Source: JAFKKS01 sp050187875
GTDB lineage: Bacteria > Pseudomonadota > Alphaproteobacteria > Rhizobiales > Xanthobacteraceae
Assembly: GCA_050187875.1 (NCBI GenBank)
Contig: JBFWXB010000013.1
Coordinates: 1 to 64,000, forward strand
Reading direction: 5' to 3'
Length of the DNA: 64,000 bases
How positions within the stretch are numbered: position 1 is the stretch's first letter; every line of letters starts with the position of its first letter. This document shows, one piece after another, positions 50,520-57,633 of the stretch. The notes below the pieces were generated by a model. That model did no database searches. It was not told the DNA's origin and worked only from the letters and a program-made list of their open reading frames with translations. The translations under genes were made by a program, and so were the position numbers.

Positions 50520-50835
50520 AATGAAGCGACCAATGACCGCGAAAAAGCGCGCTTCGGGCAGCGACTTGGCGAAGATTGACGCGCATGAAATCACGCCCGA
50601 AGAGTACGAAGAAATTCCGGAGCTGACGGACGAGGATTTCGCGCGCGGCGAATGGCACATCGGCGGCGTGCCGGTGCGGCGTGGGCGCCCGAAATCGGAT
50701 GCGCCGAAAGAGGCGGTGAACATCCGTCTCGACCCCGATGTCCTCGACCACTTCCGCGCCGGCGGGCCCGGCTGGCAGAGCCGCATCAACGCAGCGCTGC
50801 GCAAGGCCGCGAAGCTGAAGGCGAAAGCCGGATAG
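50512..50835 (+). CDS. BrnA family antitoxin-like protein
   Basis: 107 residues. The C-terminal part (GRPKSDAPKEAVNIRLDPDV, then HFRAGGPGWQSRINAALRK) is a ribbon-helix-helix DNA-binding domain with the BrnA pattern. The N-terminus is charged (TPEEYEEIPELTDEDFARGE). Normally BrnA is encoded just after BrnT, its partner toxin; here the upstream gene is unrelated to BrnT. Start ATG 50512 (overlap with the upstream stop) or 50521. Confidence 0.82.
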   Translation: MDEMKRPMTAKKRASGSDLAKIDAHEITPEEYEEIPELTDEDFARGEWHIGGVPVRRGRPKSDAPKEAVNIRLDPDVLDHFRAGGPGWQSRINAALRKAAKLKAKAG

Positions 50836-50862
50836 AGCGCGGCGCGGCGGCGAGTTTTCTGT

Positions 50863-50951
50863 CGTCATGCGCGGGCTTGACCCGCGCATCCATCTTCTTC
50901 GCAAAGACTCTTTTTGATGATGGATTGCCGGGTCAAGCCCGGCAATGACGA
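50863..50951. repeat. Family B repeat
   Basis: CGTCATGCGCGGGCTTGACC and TGGATTGCCGGGTCAAGCCC, ending GGCAATGACGA. Between the BrnA and VOC genes (convergent). Confidence 0.85.
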
Positions 50952-50960
50952 TGATGCGTC

Positions 50961-51410
50961 TCATTCCGGCAGCACCAGCCGGCCGTCGTCGGTGAAGCCC
51001 ATGCCCGGGGCGCGCACCGCTTCCCACGGATGCCCATCGGGATCGGCGAAGTAGCCGCGATAGCCGCCATAGTCGGTCGCACTCGCCGGGCGCAGCAAGG
51101 TCGCGCCGATCTTCAGCGCATGCGCCATCACCGCATCGACTTCCGCGTCGGTCTTGCAGTTGCGTGCGAGCGTCATGCCGCGAAACGCGGCCGGGCGTGG
51201 CGCGTCGGGCGTCGCGGCGTCTTCGGCGAGGAGGGGCCTGGGATAGAGCGCGAGCACGACGCCGCCGGCGTCGAAGAAGGCGACTTCGTTGCCGGTCGCT
51301 TTCATCTTTCGCGTCAGTCCAAGTGCTTCGTAAAAACGTGCGCTCGCCGCGACATCGGCGACGCCGAGCGTGACGACGGTGAGGGGGAAGGAGGAGTTAG
51401 CTCGTTTCAT
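50961..51410 (-). CDS. VOC (glyoxalase/dioxygenase fold) family protein
   Basis: 149 residues. Two beta-alpha-beta-beta-beta halves: VVTLGVADVAASARFYEALGL and a C-terminal GGYRGYFADPDGHPWE, with the conserved FxDPDGHxWE ending that carries a metal ligand. Substrate unknown; many such proteins are antibiotic or aldehyde related. Single gene. Confidence 0.85.
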   Translation of the reverse strand: MKRANSSFPLTVVTLGVADVAASARFYEALGLTRKMKATGNEVAFFDAGGVVLALYPRPLLAEDAATPDAPRPAAFRGMTLARNCKTDAEVDAVMAHALKIGATLLRPASATDYGGYRGYFADPDGHPWEAVRAPGMGFTDDGRLVLPE

Positions 51411-51451
51411 GCGATCTCTTTCACGTTAGCGAGCGCCGTGAACTGCGATCC

Positions 51452-51574
51452 GTCATCCTGAGGTGCGCGCTCTTGCGCGCCTCGAAGGATGCACGGCCCC
51501 GGCATGGACGGCTCGCATCGGGCCGTCGTCCTTCGAGGCTCGGCGCAAGCGCGCCTCGCACCTCAGGATGACGG
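51452..51574. repeat. Family D palindromic repeat, copy 3
   Basis: GTCATCCTGAGGTGCGCGCT, CCTCGAAGGATGCACGG, then CGGCGCAAGCGCGCC and CACCTCAGGATGACGG. Between the VOC and radical SAM genes. Confidence 0.85.
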
Positions 51575-51597
51575 AATAGGGCGCGCGTCGCAGCACC

Positions 51598-52743
51598 TCA
51601 AAACAAATTCAGCTGCTCCGCGCCTTTCACCGGCGGCTGGAAATGCTCGGTCGAAAGCTTGGTGCGCGTCGCGTTCATCCCTAACCGCTCGCAGGCGAGC
51701 TCGAAACGCCGCCCGATCGTCCAGGCGTAAGGGCCGGCGCCGCGCATGCGCGCGCCCCAGGTCGAGTCGTAGTCCTTGCCGCCGCGCATATCGCGGATGA
51801 GCTTGAACACGTGCTTCGCGCGGTCGGGATAGTTCGCCTCGAGCCATTCCTTGAACAGGTCGCGCACCTCGAGCGGCAGGCGCAGCAGCACATAGCCGGC
51901 TTCGCGCACGCCCGCGACATGCGCGGCGTCGAGGATGCGCTCGATCTCGGCGTCGTTGATTGCGGGGATGACGGGCGCGACCATCACCGAAGTCGGAATG
52001 CCGGCGGCGGAGAGCTGCCGCAGCGCTTCGAGCCGGCGCATAGGCGTTGCCGCGCGCGGCTCCATGGTGCGCGCGAGCTTCGCATCGAGCGTGGTGACCG
52101 AGAGCGCGACCTTGACGAGATTGCGCTCCGCCATGCGCGCGAGGATGTCGATGTCGCGCATCACCAGTGCCGACTTCGTCACGATGCCGACCGGATGCCC
52201 CGCGCGCTCCAGCACTTCGAGAATGCCGCGCATGATGCCGTGGCTGCGCTCGATCGGCTGATACGGATCGGTGTTGGTGCCGATGGCGATGGTGCGCGGC
52301 TCATAGTTTTTCGCCGAGAGCTCCTTCTCGAGGAGCTTTGGCGCATCCGGCTTCGCGAACAGCTTCGTCTCGAAGTCGAGCCCCGCCGAGAGCCCGAGAT
52401 AGGTGTGCGTCGGCCGCGCGAAGCAGTAGACGCAGCCGTGCTCGCAGCCGCGATACGGATTGATCGAGCGGTCGAAGGAGATGTCCGGCGATTCGTTGCG
52501 CGTGATGATGGTGCGCGTCGCGTCGTTGGTCACCGTCGTCTCGAACGGCGGCAGCTCCTCGATCGAGCGCCAGCCGTCGTCGAAGGCGATGCGGGCGATC
52601 GGCTCGTAGCGCCCGGACATGTTGGAAAGGGTGCCTCGCCCACGCCGGCGGTCCCGGGAGACTGAGACGCCCAGGAAATCGCCTGCGGGCGCCGGGGGGC
52701 GCGGCGCGACGGGGGGACGGCGAAGGGCGGCGGAGCGAGGCAT
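51598..52743 (-). CDS. PA0069-type radical SAM protein (spore photoproduct lyase-like)
   Basis: 381 residues. Radical SAM cysteines C100, C104, C107 in GCEHGCVYC bind the iron-sulfur cluster that cleaves S-adenosylmethionine; AIGTNTDPYQPIE and VTKSALVMRDIDIL follow the known pattern of the PA0069/Rv2578c family. Related to spore photoproduct lyase, whose job is UV lesion repair; the present reaction is unknown. ATG at 52741-52743 with AGGA and 8-base spacing. Its upstream region has a LexA-type box overlapping a TATAAT, so it should be SOS-induced. Confidence 0.85.
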   Translation of the reverse strand: MPRSAALRRPPVAPRPPAPAGDFLGVSVSRDRRRGRGTLSNMSGRYEPIARIAFDDGWRSIEELPPFETTVTNDATRTIITRNESPDISFDRSINPYRGCEHGCVYCFARPTHTYLGLSAGLDFETKLFAKPDAPKLLEKELSAKNYEPRTIAIGTNTDPYQPIERSHGIMRGILEVLERAGHPVGIVTKSALVMRDIDILARMAERNLVKVALSVTTLDAKLARTMEPRAATPMRRLEALRQLSAAGIPTSVMVAPVIPAINDAEIERILDAAHVAGVREAGYVLLRLPLEVRDLFKEWLEANYPDRAKHVFKLIRDMRGGKDYDSTWGARMRGAGPYAWTIGRRFELACERLGMNATRTKLSTEHFQPPVKGAEQLNLF

Positions 52744-52768
52744 GACAGTAATCCTAGTGAGTCATTTT

Positions 52769-52794
52769 GAACAAAGCAAGAACATTATAAGAAC
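52769..52794 (-). promoter_or_regulatory. LexA-type SOS box over the radical SAM promoter
   Basis: Three GAAC half sites occur with exact 11-bp period: 52769-52772, 52780-52783 and 52791-52794. On the gene strand this reads GTTC-N7-GTTC twice, overlapping, the alphaproteobacterial LexA consensus. The distal pair encloses TATAAT, a good -10. It lies 26-51 bases upstream of the ATG. Confidence 0.8.
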
Positions 52795-52914
52795 ACCAGA
52801 GAGAAAAATGCTGAGAAGGCCGCCATAAACGCATCATATAGGGGGCCGCTTGGAACACCTCCTGTATGTAGTAACCGCGGCGGTGAGGTCTTTGTTCCGG
52901 GCCCCCCTGGCGCG

Positions 52915-53039
52915 CTGTCATTCCGGATTGCCTGCAAAGCAGGCAAGTCCGGAATCCATACGCCGCAGCCTTTGCGATCATCGCCAGCGCCGGGATTATG
53001 GATTCCGGGCTCGTGCTTCGCGCGCCCCGGAATGACAAG
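52915..53039. repeat. Family C palindromic repeat, copy 3
   Basis: TGTCATTCCGGATTGCCTGC, TCCGGAATCCATACGCC, ATGGATTCCGGGCTCG and GCCCCGGAATGACAAG. In the long non-coding stretch between the radical SAM and DUF2231 genes. Confidence 0.85.
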
Positions 53040-53049
53040 TCCGCAGTCC

Positions 53050-53120
53050 GTAGCCCGGATGGAGCGCAGCGAAATCCGGGAAGCTCCACCCCGCATTCCG
53101 CTTCGCTCCATGCGGGCTAC
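53050..53120. repeat. Family F repeat, copy 1
   Basis: GTAGCCCGGATGGAGCGCAG at the left is mirrored by GCTTCGCTCCATGCGGGCTA at the right. Copies also at 54286 and 57219. Confidence 0.85.
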
Positions 53121-53155
53121 AAGCGTGCATGCGTCCGCGTTCCCGCGGTGTGCAG

Positions 53156-53520
53156 GTTGCGAGCAACTTCCCCTCGGCGAGAGAGGGGACGGAGCGCCGC
53201 AAGACGCGATGGGTCGTCGGAGCCGCGCTTGTGAGGCGCGGCGCGTCCCTTGCGATCGGGACGCTCGCCTTGCGGCGCTCCATCACGGCGATTTTGGGCC
53301 TCGGGCCGCGCTTCCTCGACCCGGTCGCAGGGACACGTCCCTGCGCCTGCCGAGTCCAGCGAGCTCCTCGCAGAGCGCTCGTAGTGGCGCCCGGGCGGGG
53401 TCCCGCAGGCCTCCCGAGTGCGTGCCGGCTGAGCACGCCCGCGGGCGCCGTCCCTGTCCCACACTCAAGACGCCTCATGAGCGCGCCCTCCGTGGACAGG
53501 TGACTAGGAATATAAGTCTA
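53156..53520. other. Candidate structured RNA or unclassified structured repeat
   Basis: GC-rich, no convincing gene. A perfect 13-bp stem (GGAGCGCCGCAAG 53191-53203 with CTTGCGGCGCTCC 53269-53281) encloses two hairpins: GCCGCGC/GCGCGGC (53222-53228, 53236-53242) and GCGTCCC/GGGACGC (53243-53249, 53258-53264), a compact three-way junction. Flanking stems are CCCCTC/GAGGGG (53170-53188), GCAGGGAC/GTCCCTGC (53327-53344) and GCGTGC/GCACGC (53420-53437). Together at least six stems over 280 bases. Short frames here look like chance translations. Function and strand are unknown. Confidence 0.5.
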
Positions 53521-53619
53521 TCAAGCGGAGCTTGTCAAGGGCCGACGGTCGTGCGCGCAGGAACCGGCCGGGCCGACGAAAGGTTGAATAGTATCTTTGT
53601 ATGGTCTGGAGGTGCAGCG

Positions 53620-54069
53620 ATGAACCCGAAATCGACGGCACAGATTGCCGGGCATCCCATCCACCCCATGCTCATTCCCTTTCCGATCGCCTGCTTTGTG
53701 CTGGCGTTCGTCTCCGACCTCGCTTTCTGGAAAACGGCGAACGCTTTCTGGGCGACGGCGTCGCTATGGCTGATCGGCGTCGGTCTCATCGTCGCCGCGC
53801 TGGCGGCGGTGATGGGACTGATGGACGTGCTTGGAGAGGCGCAGATTCGTGCGCTCAACGACGCGTGGCTCCACGCCGGCGGTAACGTCGTCGTGGTGCT
53901 GATCGAGCTCTACAACTGGTTCTCACGCTATTCCGCCGGCCCGGCCGCCGTCGTTCCGACGGGGCTGGTGCTCTCCCTCATCGTCGTCCTGTTGCTTCTC
54001 TTCACGGGATGGAAGGGTTGGGAGATGGTCTACCGCCACCACGTCGGGGTGTCGGATCGCGGCGTGTGA
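53620..54069 (+). CDS. DUF2231 family membrane protein
   Basis: 149 residues, four predicted membrane segments (PMLIPFPIACFVLAFVSDLAFW, FWATASLWLIGVGLIVAALAAV, WLHAGGNVVVVLIELYNWF, LVLSLIVVLLLLFTGWKGW). The N-terminal IAGHPIHPMLIPFPI is typical of DUF2231, with conserved histidines (HPIHP) possibly binding heme or metal. TGGAGGTGCAGCG precedes the ATG at 53620. No partner gene is near; function unknown. Confidence 0.85.
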   Translation: MNPKSTAQIAGHPIHPMLIPFPIACFVLAFVSDLAFWKTANAFWATASLWLIGVGLIVAALAAVMGLMDVLGEAQIRALNDAWLHAGGNVVVVLIELYNWFSRYSAGPAAVVPTGLVLSLIVVLLLLFTGWKGWEMVYRHHVGVSDRGV

Positions 54070-54112
54070 GCAGGAGGCGAGGGCTCTGGCGTCGCGGCAG
54101 GAAAACAGAAGC

Positions 54113-54280
54113 TGTCATTCCGGATCGCCTTCGCAGAAGGCGAGTCCGGAATCCATACGCCGCAGCGCTGGGGATATGGATTCCGGGCCCGCGCCACCAC
54201 AAGTCGGCTGTTGCCGACTTGTGCATTTAAACTGCCGATCTCGGGTAAACCCGAGATCGGTGGCGCACCCCGGAATGACA
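54113..54280. repeat. Family C palindromic repeat, copy 4, with nested family G element
   Basis: TGTCATTCCGGATCGCC, TCCGGAATCCATACGCC, ATGGATTCCGGGCCC and CACCCCGGAATGACAAG. A family G element (54191-54266) is inserted in the right arm. Confidence 0.85.
54191..54266. repeat. Family G nested element, copy 2
   Basis: GCGCCACC then AAGTCGGCTGTTGCCGACTT (hairpin 1), AACTGCCGATCTCGGG and CCCGAGATCGG (hairpin 2), closed by GGTGGCGC. Matches 11879-11950 in order and sequence. Confidence 0.8.
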
Positions 54281-54285
54281 AGTCT

Positions 54286-54372
54286 GTAGCCCGGATGGAG
54301 CGCAGCGAAATCCGGGACACTGTCACCGTGGCGCAGTCGTTCCCGCATTACGCTTCGCTCCATGCGGGCTAC
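54286..54372. repeat. Family F repeat, copy 2
   Basis: GTAGCCCGGATGGAGCGCAG and GCTTCGCTCCATGCGGGCTA arms, joined by a 40-base loop. Directly after the family C copy. Confidence 0.85.
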
Positions 54373-54382
54373 GCGATGTCCA

Positions 54383-54420
54383 CGATTGATGGATGCGCGG
54401 CTCAAGCCCGCGCCTGACGA
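54383..54420. repeat. Right half of a family B repeat
   Basis: GATTGATGGATGCGCGGCTC followed by AAGCCCGCGCCTGACGA; left half missing. Abuts the 3' end of the YkuD lipoprotein gene. Confidence 0.6.
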
Positions 54421-54436
54421 TCCTGCGCCGAGCGAA

Positions 54437-56113
54437 TCAGCGGAAGGTCTGCCAGCGGCTTTCGAAGCTGCCGGTCGGCACGACCGGCGCGGCGCCGTTC
54501 ATCAGGCTGGCGGCGCTGGCCGGGCGCTGCGCGGCGGGCGCCGGTGGCTCGGCCTCTGCGGTCCGGCGTGGCGCCGGGACTGGCTTGGCGGCGAGGATGC
54601 GCGCCGCTTCGGCCTTGCCGGTGTCGTCGGCCGTCGGCGCTGCTTGCGGCGCCGGGCGCGCGACCTGAACCGGCGCATGCGTCGCCGGCGCGTGGCGGGC
54701 CGGCTGACTATGCGGCCGCGGCGCAGGCGTCGGCGTTGCCTGCCGCGGCGACGCGGCGGGAGGCGCGGGCATCGGCGGCTGCGCCGTCGTCGTGCTCGCG
54801 GTCACGCTCGCATCGTCATTGCCGAAGCCGAGCGCGCGCACGAACGACGATGCCTTGCTGCCGGCGCTATCGGAAGACTCGGGCTTGTCCTTCGATGAGA
54901 AGAGACCGTTGAAAAGCTTGCCGGTCGAGGACGCGGCGGGTGCAGACGCGGCGGACGCGGTGGCGACGACGGGCGCGCGATTCGGAACCGGCCGCGGCAT
55001 CGGCACGGCGGCGGCGCTGCCTTGCGGCGCTTCGGTCGCTTGCGCCGGCAAGGCGGCCGGATCGGCGGAGGCGAGCTTCGGCGGCAGGCGCAGATCGGCG
55101 GCCTCGTCGCGCGGCGGACGGATGGTCCCGATCGACATATTCATCGACGGATTCTCGACCGCCCAGCGGACATTGCCCTTGCCGTCGGTGACCAGCTGCG
55201 GCCTGAGCTTGGCCATGAAGATCGGGTGCATGCCGCCGTCGCGGCCGGTCTTCACCGGAACCGTCTCGATGCCTTGACGGGCGAACTTGGCGAATTCGGC
55301 GTCGTCGCGCCGCGTCTTCTCGGCCACCGCCTCGGCGATGTCGCTCGGCACCGTGAAGGCGGGGCAGCGGCCGGCCGGCTCGAATCGCGCGTTCGGCGCT
55401 GCCTGGGCGTCGAAGACGTAACGCTTCTCGCAGACGTCGACCTTGGGCTGCTGATGCGTGACTTCGAAGGTGTCGGAGCCCTGCTTGAGCATGCGCCAGA
55501 AGGCCATATGCGGGCTGTTGCGGTGGCGCGCCATGTTCATGGCGGTCATCCGGAACGGATAGGCCTGCACCTGGAACTGCTTCTGCCCGCCGAAGAAGGC
55601 TTCACGCCCGAGCGCGAAGATTTCGCCGATCTGCTCGTCGGTCATCGAGTAGCAGCCGGCGGACGAGCAGTTGCCATGCACCATCAGGTTCGACCCCGTA
55701 TAGCCGTGCGCCCGGTCATAGGCGTTCGGGTAGCCGAGATTGAACGAGAGATAATAGGCTGAATTGGGATTCATTTGCGCCGGGGTGATCGTATAGAACC
55801 CCTCCGGCGCCTGGCGGTCGCCCTGCTTCATCTTCGGGCCGAGCTCGCCCGACCAACGGCAGATCGGATAGATCTTGAGCAGCGCGAACTGCCCGGTCGA
55901 ATCCTGTTTCCAGACCTCGAGCTCCGCCTCTTCCTTGTAGGCGCGAATCAGAATCGGCGCGTCTTTGCTCATCCCCTTCTTTTCGAGGGTCGCCACCATC
56001 TCGGAGGAAAGCGGCATCAAATGCTTCGCGCTGATCTGAATGCCTTCGGTATTGCAGCCGGAAAGGCCGATCGTCGCGGCAAGCGCGGCCGAAACAAGCC
56101 AAAGGCGGGCCAT
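54437..56113 (-). CDS. L,D-transpeptidase-family lipoprotein with long disordered tail
   Basis: 558 residues. ATG at 56111-56113 gives a lipoprotein signal (MARLWLVSAALAATIGLSGC, cysteine at 20). The YkuD-like catalytic region has HGNCSSAGCYSM (about residues 148-159), with the histidine and S-x-G-C pattern intact; the layout with YLSFNLGYPNAYDRAHGY is that of YafK-type murein L,D-transpeptidases. The last 200 residues are proline/alanine/serine rich, low complexity. No partner gene is adjacent. Confidence 0.85.
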   Translation of the reverse strand: MARLWLVSAALAATIGLSGCNTEGIQISAKHLMPLSSEMVATLEKKGMSKDAPILIRAYKEEAELEVWKQDSTGQFALLKIYPICRWSGELGPKMKQGDRQAPEGFYTITPAQMNPNSAYYLSFNLGYPNAYDRAHGYTGSNLMVHGNCSSAGCYSMTDEQIGEIFALGREAFFGGQKQFQVQAYPFRMTAMNMARHRNSPHMAFWRMLKQGSDTFEVTHQQPKVDVCEKRYVFDAQAAPNARFEPAGRCPAFTVPSDIAEAVAEKTRRDDAEFAKFARQGIETVPVKTGRDGGMHPIFMAKLRPQLVTDGKGNVRWAVENPSMNMSIGTIRPPRDEAADLRLPPKLASADPAALPAQATEAPQGSAAAVPMPRPVPNRAPVVATASAASAPAASSTGKLFNGLFSSKDKPESSDSAGSKASSFVRALGFGNDDASVTASTTTAQPPMPAPPAASPRQATPTPAPRPHSQPARHAPATHAPVQVARPAPQAAPTADDTGKAEAARILAAKPVPAPRRTAEAEPPAPAAQRPASAASLMNGAAPVVPTGSFESRWQTFR

Positions 56114-56365
56114 GTGCCCGCGGGCTGGGGCCGAGCGGCAAATCAACGGAAACGCCTCCAAACGAGGAACCTGCACGCCAGCATCAGATGATCGTTATCG
56201 TTAAGAATCCGCTATGACAAGGCCGCAAAAGCCACATCGACTGTGCCGTTTCAACCATGGTGAACCCACGGTGAAGGTGGCGCAAGCGAAGATATGAGAG
56301 GCCCTCTCGTACGCCGCTTGTATGCCAGCCGATTGCGGCGCCAACGAGACGTGTCGAGGAGCGCG
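56114..56365. other. Intergenic region upstream of the YkuD lipoprotein
   Basis: No convincing gene. Contains CAGATGATCGTTATCGTTAA, AT-rich compared with surroundings, probably the promoter area of the lipoprotein gene. Family E repeat follows at 56366. Confidence 0.45.
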
Positions 56366-56480
56366 CTCCCTCTCCCCTGCTGGGAGAGGGTTGGGGTGAG
56401 GGGTGCCGGCCTATCGTGAGAACTGAGCCCCCCTCACCCGGCACGCTTCGCGTGCCGACCTCTCCCCGCAGGGGAGAGGT
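56366..56480. repeat. Family E long inverted repeat, copy 2
   Basis: GCTCCCTCTCCCCTGCTGGG at the left, GGGGAGAGGTAACG at the right; inside, GTGAGGGGTGCCGGC faces CCCCTCACCCGGCACGC. Same order as 7072-7218. Confidence 0.75.
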
Positions 56481-56708
56481 AACGAGCTTGCGGCTCGCCG
56501 CTCGGCCGGTGGCGCCATTCTCACCACCCCAACGCATACGAGGTGTGGCGGGATCGCGGTGAGGTCTTGGAACGCGCCGGCATCGGCGCCGTTGTTGTCA
56601 CCGGAAAGCCTCGCCGCACGCCGTTTCGTCGCCGCCCTCTATTGCTGCTCCGTGCAGGTCGCTAGAGTAGGCTCAAGGATTCGGGCTTCGATTATTGGGA
56701 ATGAGGAC

Positions 56709-57080
56709 ATGCGTCATTTGCGTTGGACCACATTGACCGCCGCCTGCGCGGCCGCCGCTCTTGTCGCTGTGGCGACCTGGTCCGCCGCCGATGCACAGAC
56801 GCGGCGCGACAGGGCCTACGGCGTAAGCCGTAACGAAGTGAGCCGCGCCGACGTCGCCCGCGCCAAGCGGACCCGCCGGCCGACGCGCATCACCGTGCGC
56901 CGCGAGCGCTCCTTCCTCGACCCCGGACCGGAAGTGGAGCCGATGAGCCGCTCCTACACCGACTACGCGCTTCCGCCGGGCGGCCGCGCCTCGGTCACCG
57001 AGCGCTGGAACCCGACGCGGGAGTGGAGCTTCCCCGCGCCGAGCCCGCTCTATCTGCCGGGCTGCTGCATCGATTATTGA
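56709..57080 (+). CDS. Small exported basic protein of unknown function
   Basis: 123 residues. Signal peptide (MRHLRWTTLTAACAAAALVAVATWSAADA) then arginine rich and low complexity (RDRAYGVSRNEVSRADVARA, KRTRRPTRITVRRERS). Ends with LYLPGCCIDY. No family known to me. ATG at 56709 follows GGGAATGAGGAC, and the upstream frame is not signal-like. Confidence 0.65.
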   Translation: MRHLRWTTLTAACAAAALVAVATWSAADAQTRRDRAYGVSRNEVSRADVARAKRTRRPTRITVRRERSFLDPGPEVEPMSRSYTDYALPPGGRASVTERWNPTREWSFPAPSPLYLPGCCIDY

Positions 57081-57097
57081 GCGTCACAACGCGACTG

Positions 57098-57195
57098 CGT
57101 CATTGCCGTCCCCGGACTTGATCCGGGCATTGACCCGGCAATCCATCGTATTTTCGAAGATTGATGGATGCGCGGGTCAAGCCTGCGCATGACGA
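57098..57195. repeat. Family B repeat, composite left arm
   Basis: CGTCATTGCC then GTCCCCGGACTTGATCCGGG then TTGACCCGGCAATCC; right half GATGGATGCGCGGGTCAAGC. The extra hairpin equals that in 31508-31612. Confidence 0.8.
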
Positions 57196-57218
57196 ATTCC
57201 TATGAAGCTGTAGAAGCT

Positions 57219-57302
57219 GTAGCCCGGATTGAGCGCAGCGAAATCCGGGGCCCTTGTCATCAAAACAGGCCCCGCCTTTCGCTTTGCTCAAGGCGGGCTA
57301 CA
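57219..57302. repeat. Family F repeat, copy 3
   Basis: GTAGCCCGGATTGAGCGCAG at the left and GCTTTGCTCAAGGCGGGCTA at the right. Confidence 0.8.
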
Positions 57303-57316
57303 TCCCAAAAGCGTCG

Positions 57317-57622
57317 CTACGACCCGTAGTTCTGCTTGAGATACTCCGCGATCGCCTTGGCGTCGGCGTCGTCGATCGGCGCGCCATAGGCCTTGATCAT
57401 CTTGGCGACTTCGGCGTCCCAGGTCGCGGCCTTCGGGAACGGCGAATTCATGATGATGTAATCGAGGCTGTGACACGCCGCGCAGTTCGCTTCGACCTTG
57501 TCGAGGCCCGGCGCCTTCTTGAGCTCGACCGGCTTCTCCTCCGCAAGCGCGGAAGACGCGACACCGGCCGCGAACGCGGCGGCAAAAAGGGACGATCTAA
57601 GGAGGGCAGGGATGATGCGCAT
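57317..57622 (-). CDS. Cytochrome c subunit of sulfite dehydrogenase (SorB-like)
   Basis: 101 residues. Signal peptide MRIIPALLRSSLFAAAFAAGVASSALA. Heme site C47-x-x-C50-H51 (CAACH). Small single-heme cytochromes directly downstream of a SorA-type gene form the electron-accepting SorB subunit. The ATG at 57620-57622 is 11 bases beyond the end of the molybdoenzyme gene. Confidence 0.85.
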   Translation of the reverse strand: MRIIPALLRSSLFAAAFAAGVASSALAEEKPVELKKAPGLDKVEANCAACHSLDYIIMNSPFPKAATWDAEVAKMIKAYGAPIDDADAKAIAEYLKQNYGS

Positions 57623-57633
57623 GATGTCCTCCC

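Noticed and set aside
53156..53520. A small toxin or peptide gene in the structured region
   Set aside because: All frames are arginine/proline rich with no start and ribosome binding site pairing; secondary structure explains the composition better.
52972..53619. In-frame upstream extension of the DUF2231 gene
   Set aside because: It would translate family C and F repeats and the structured region; the ATG at 53620 has a ribosome binding site and the family N-terminus.
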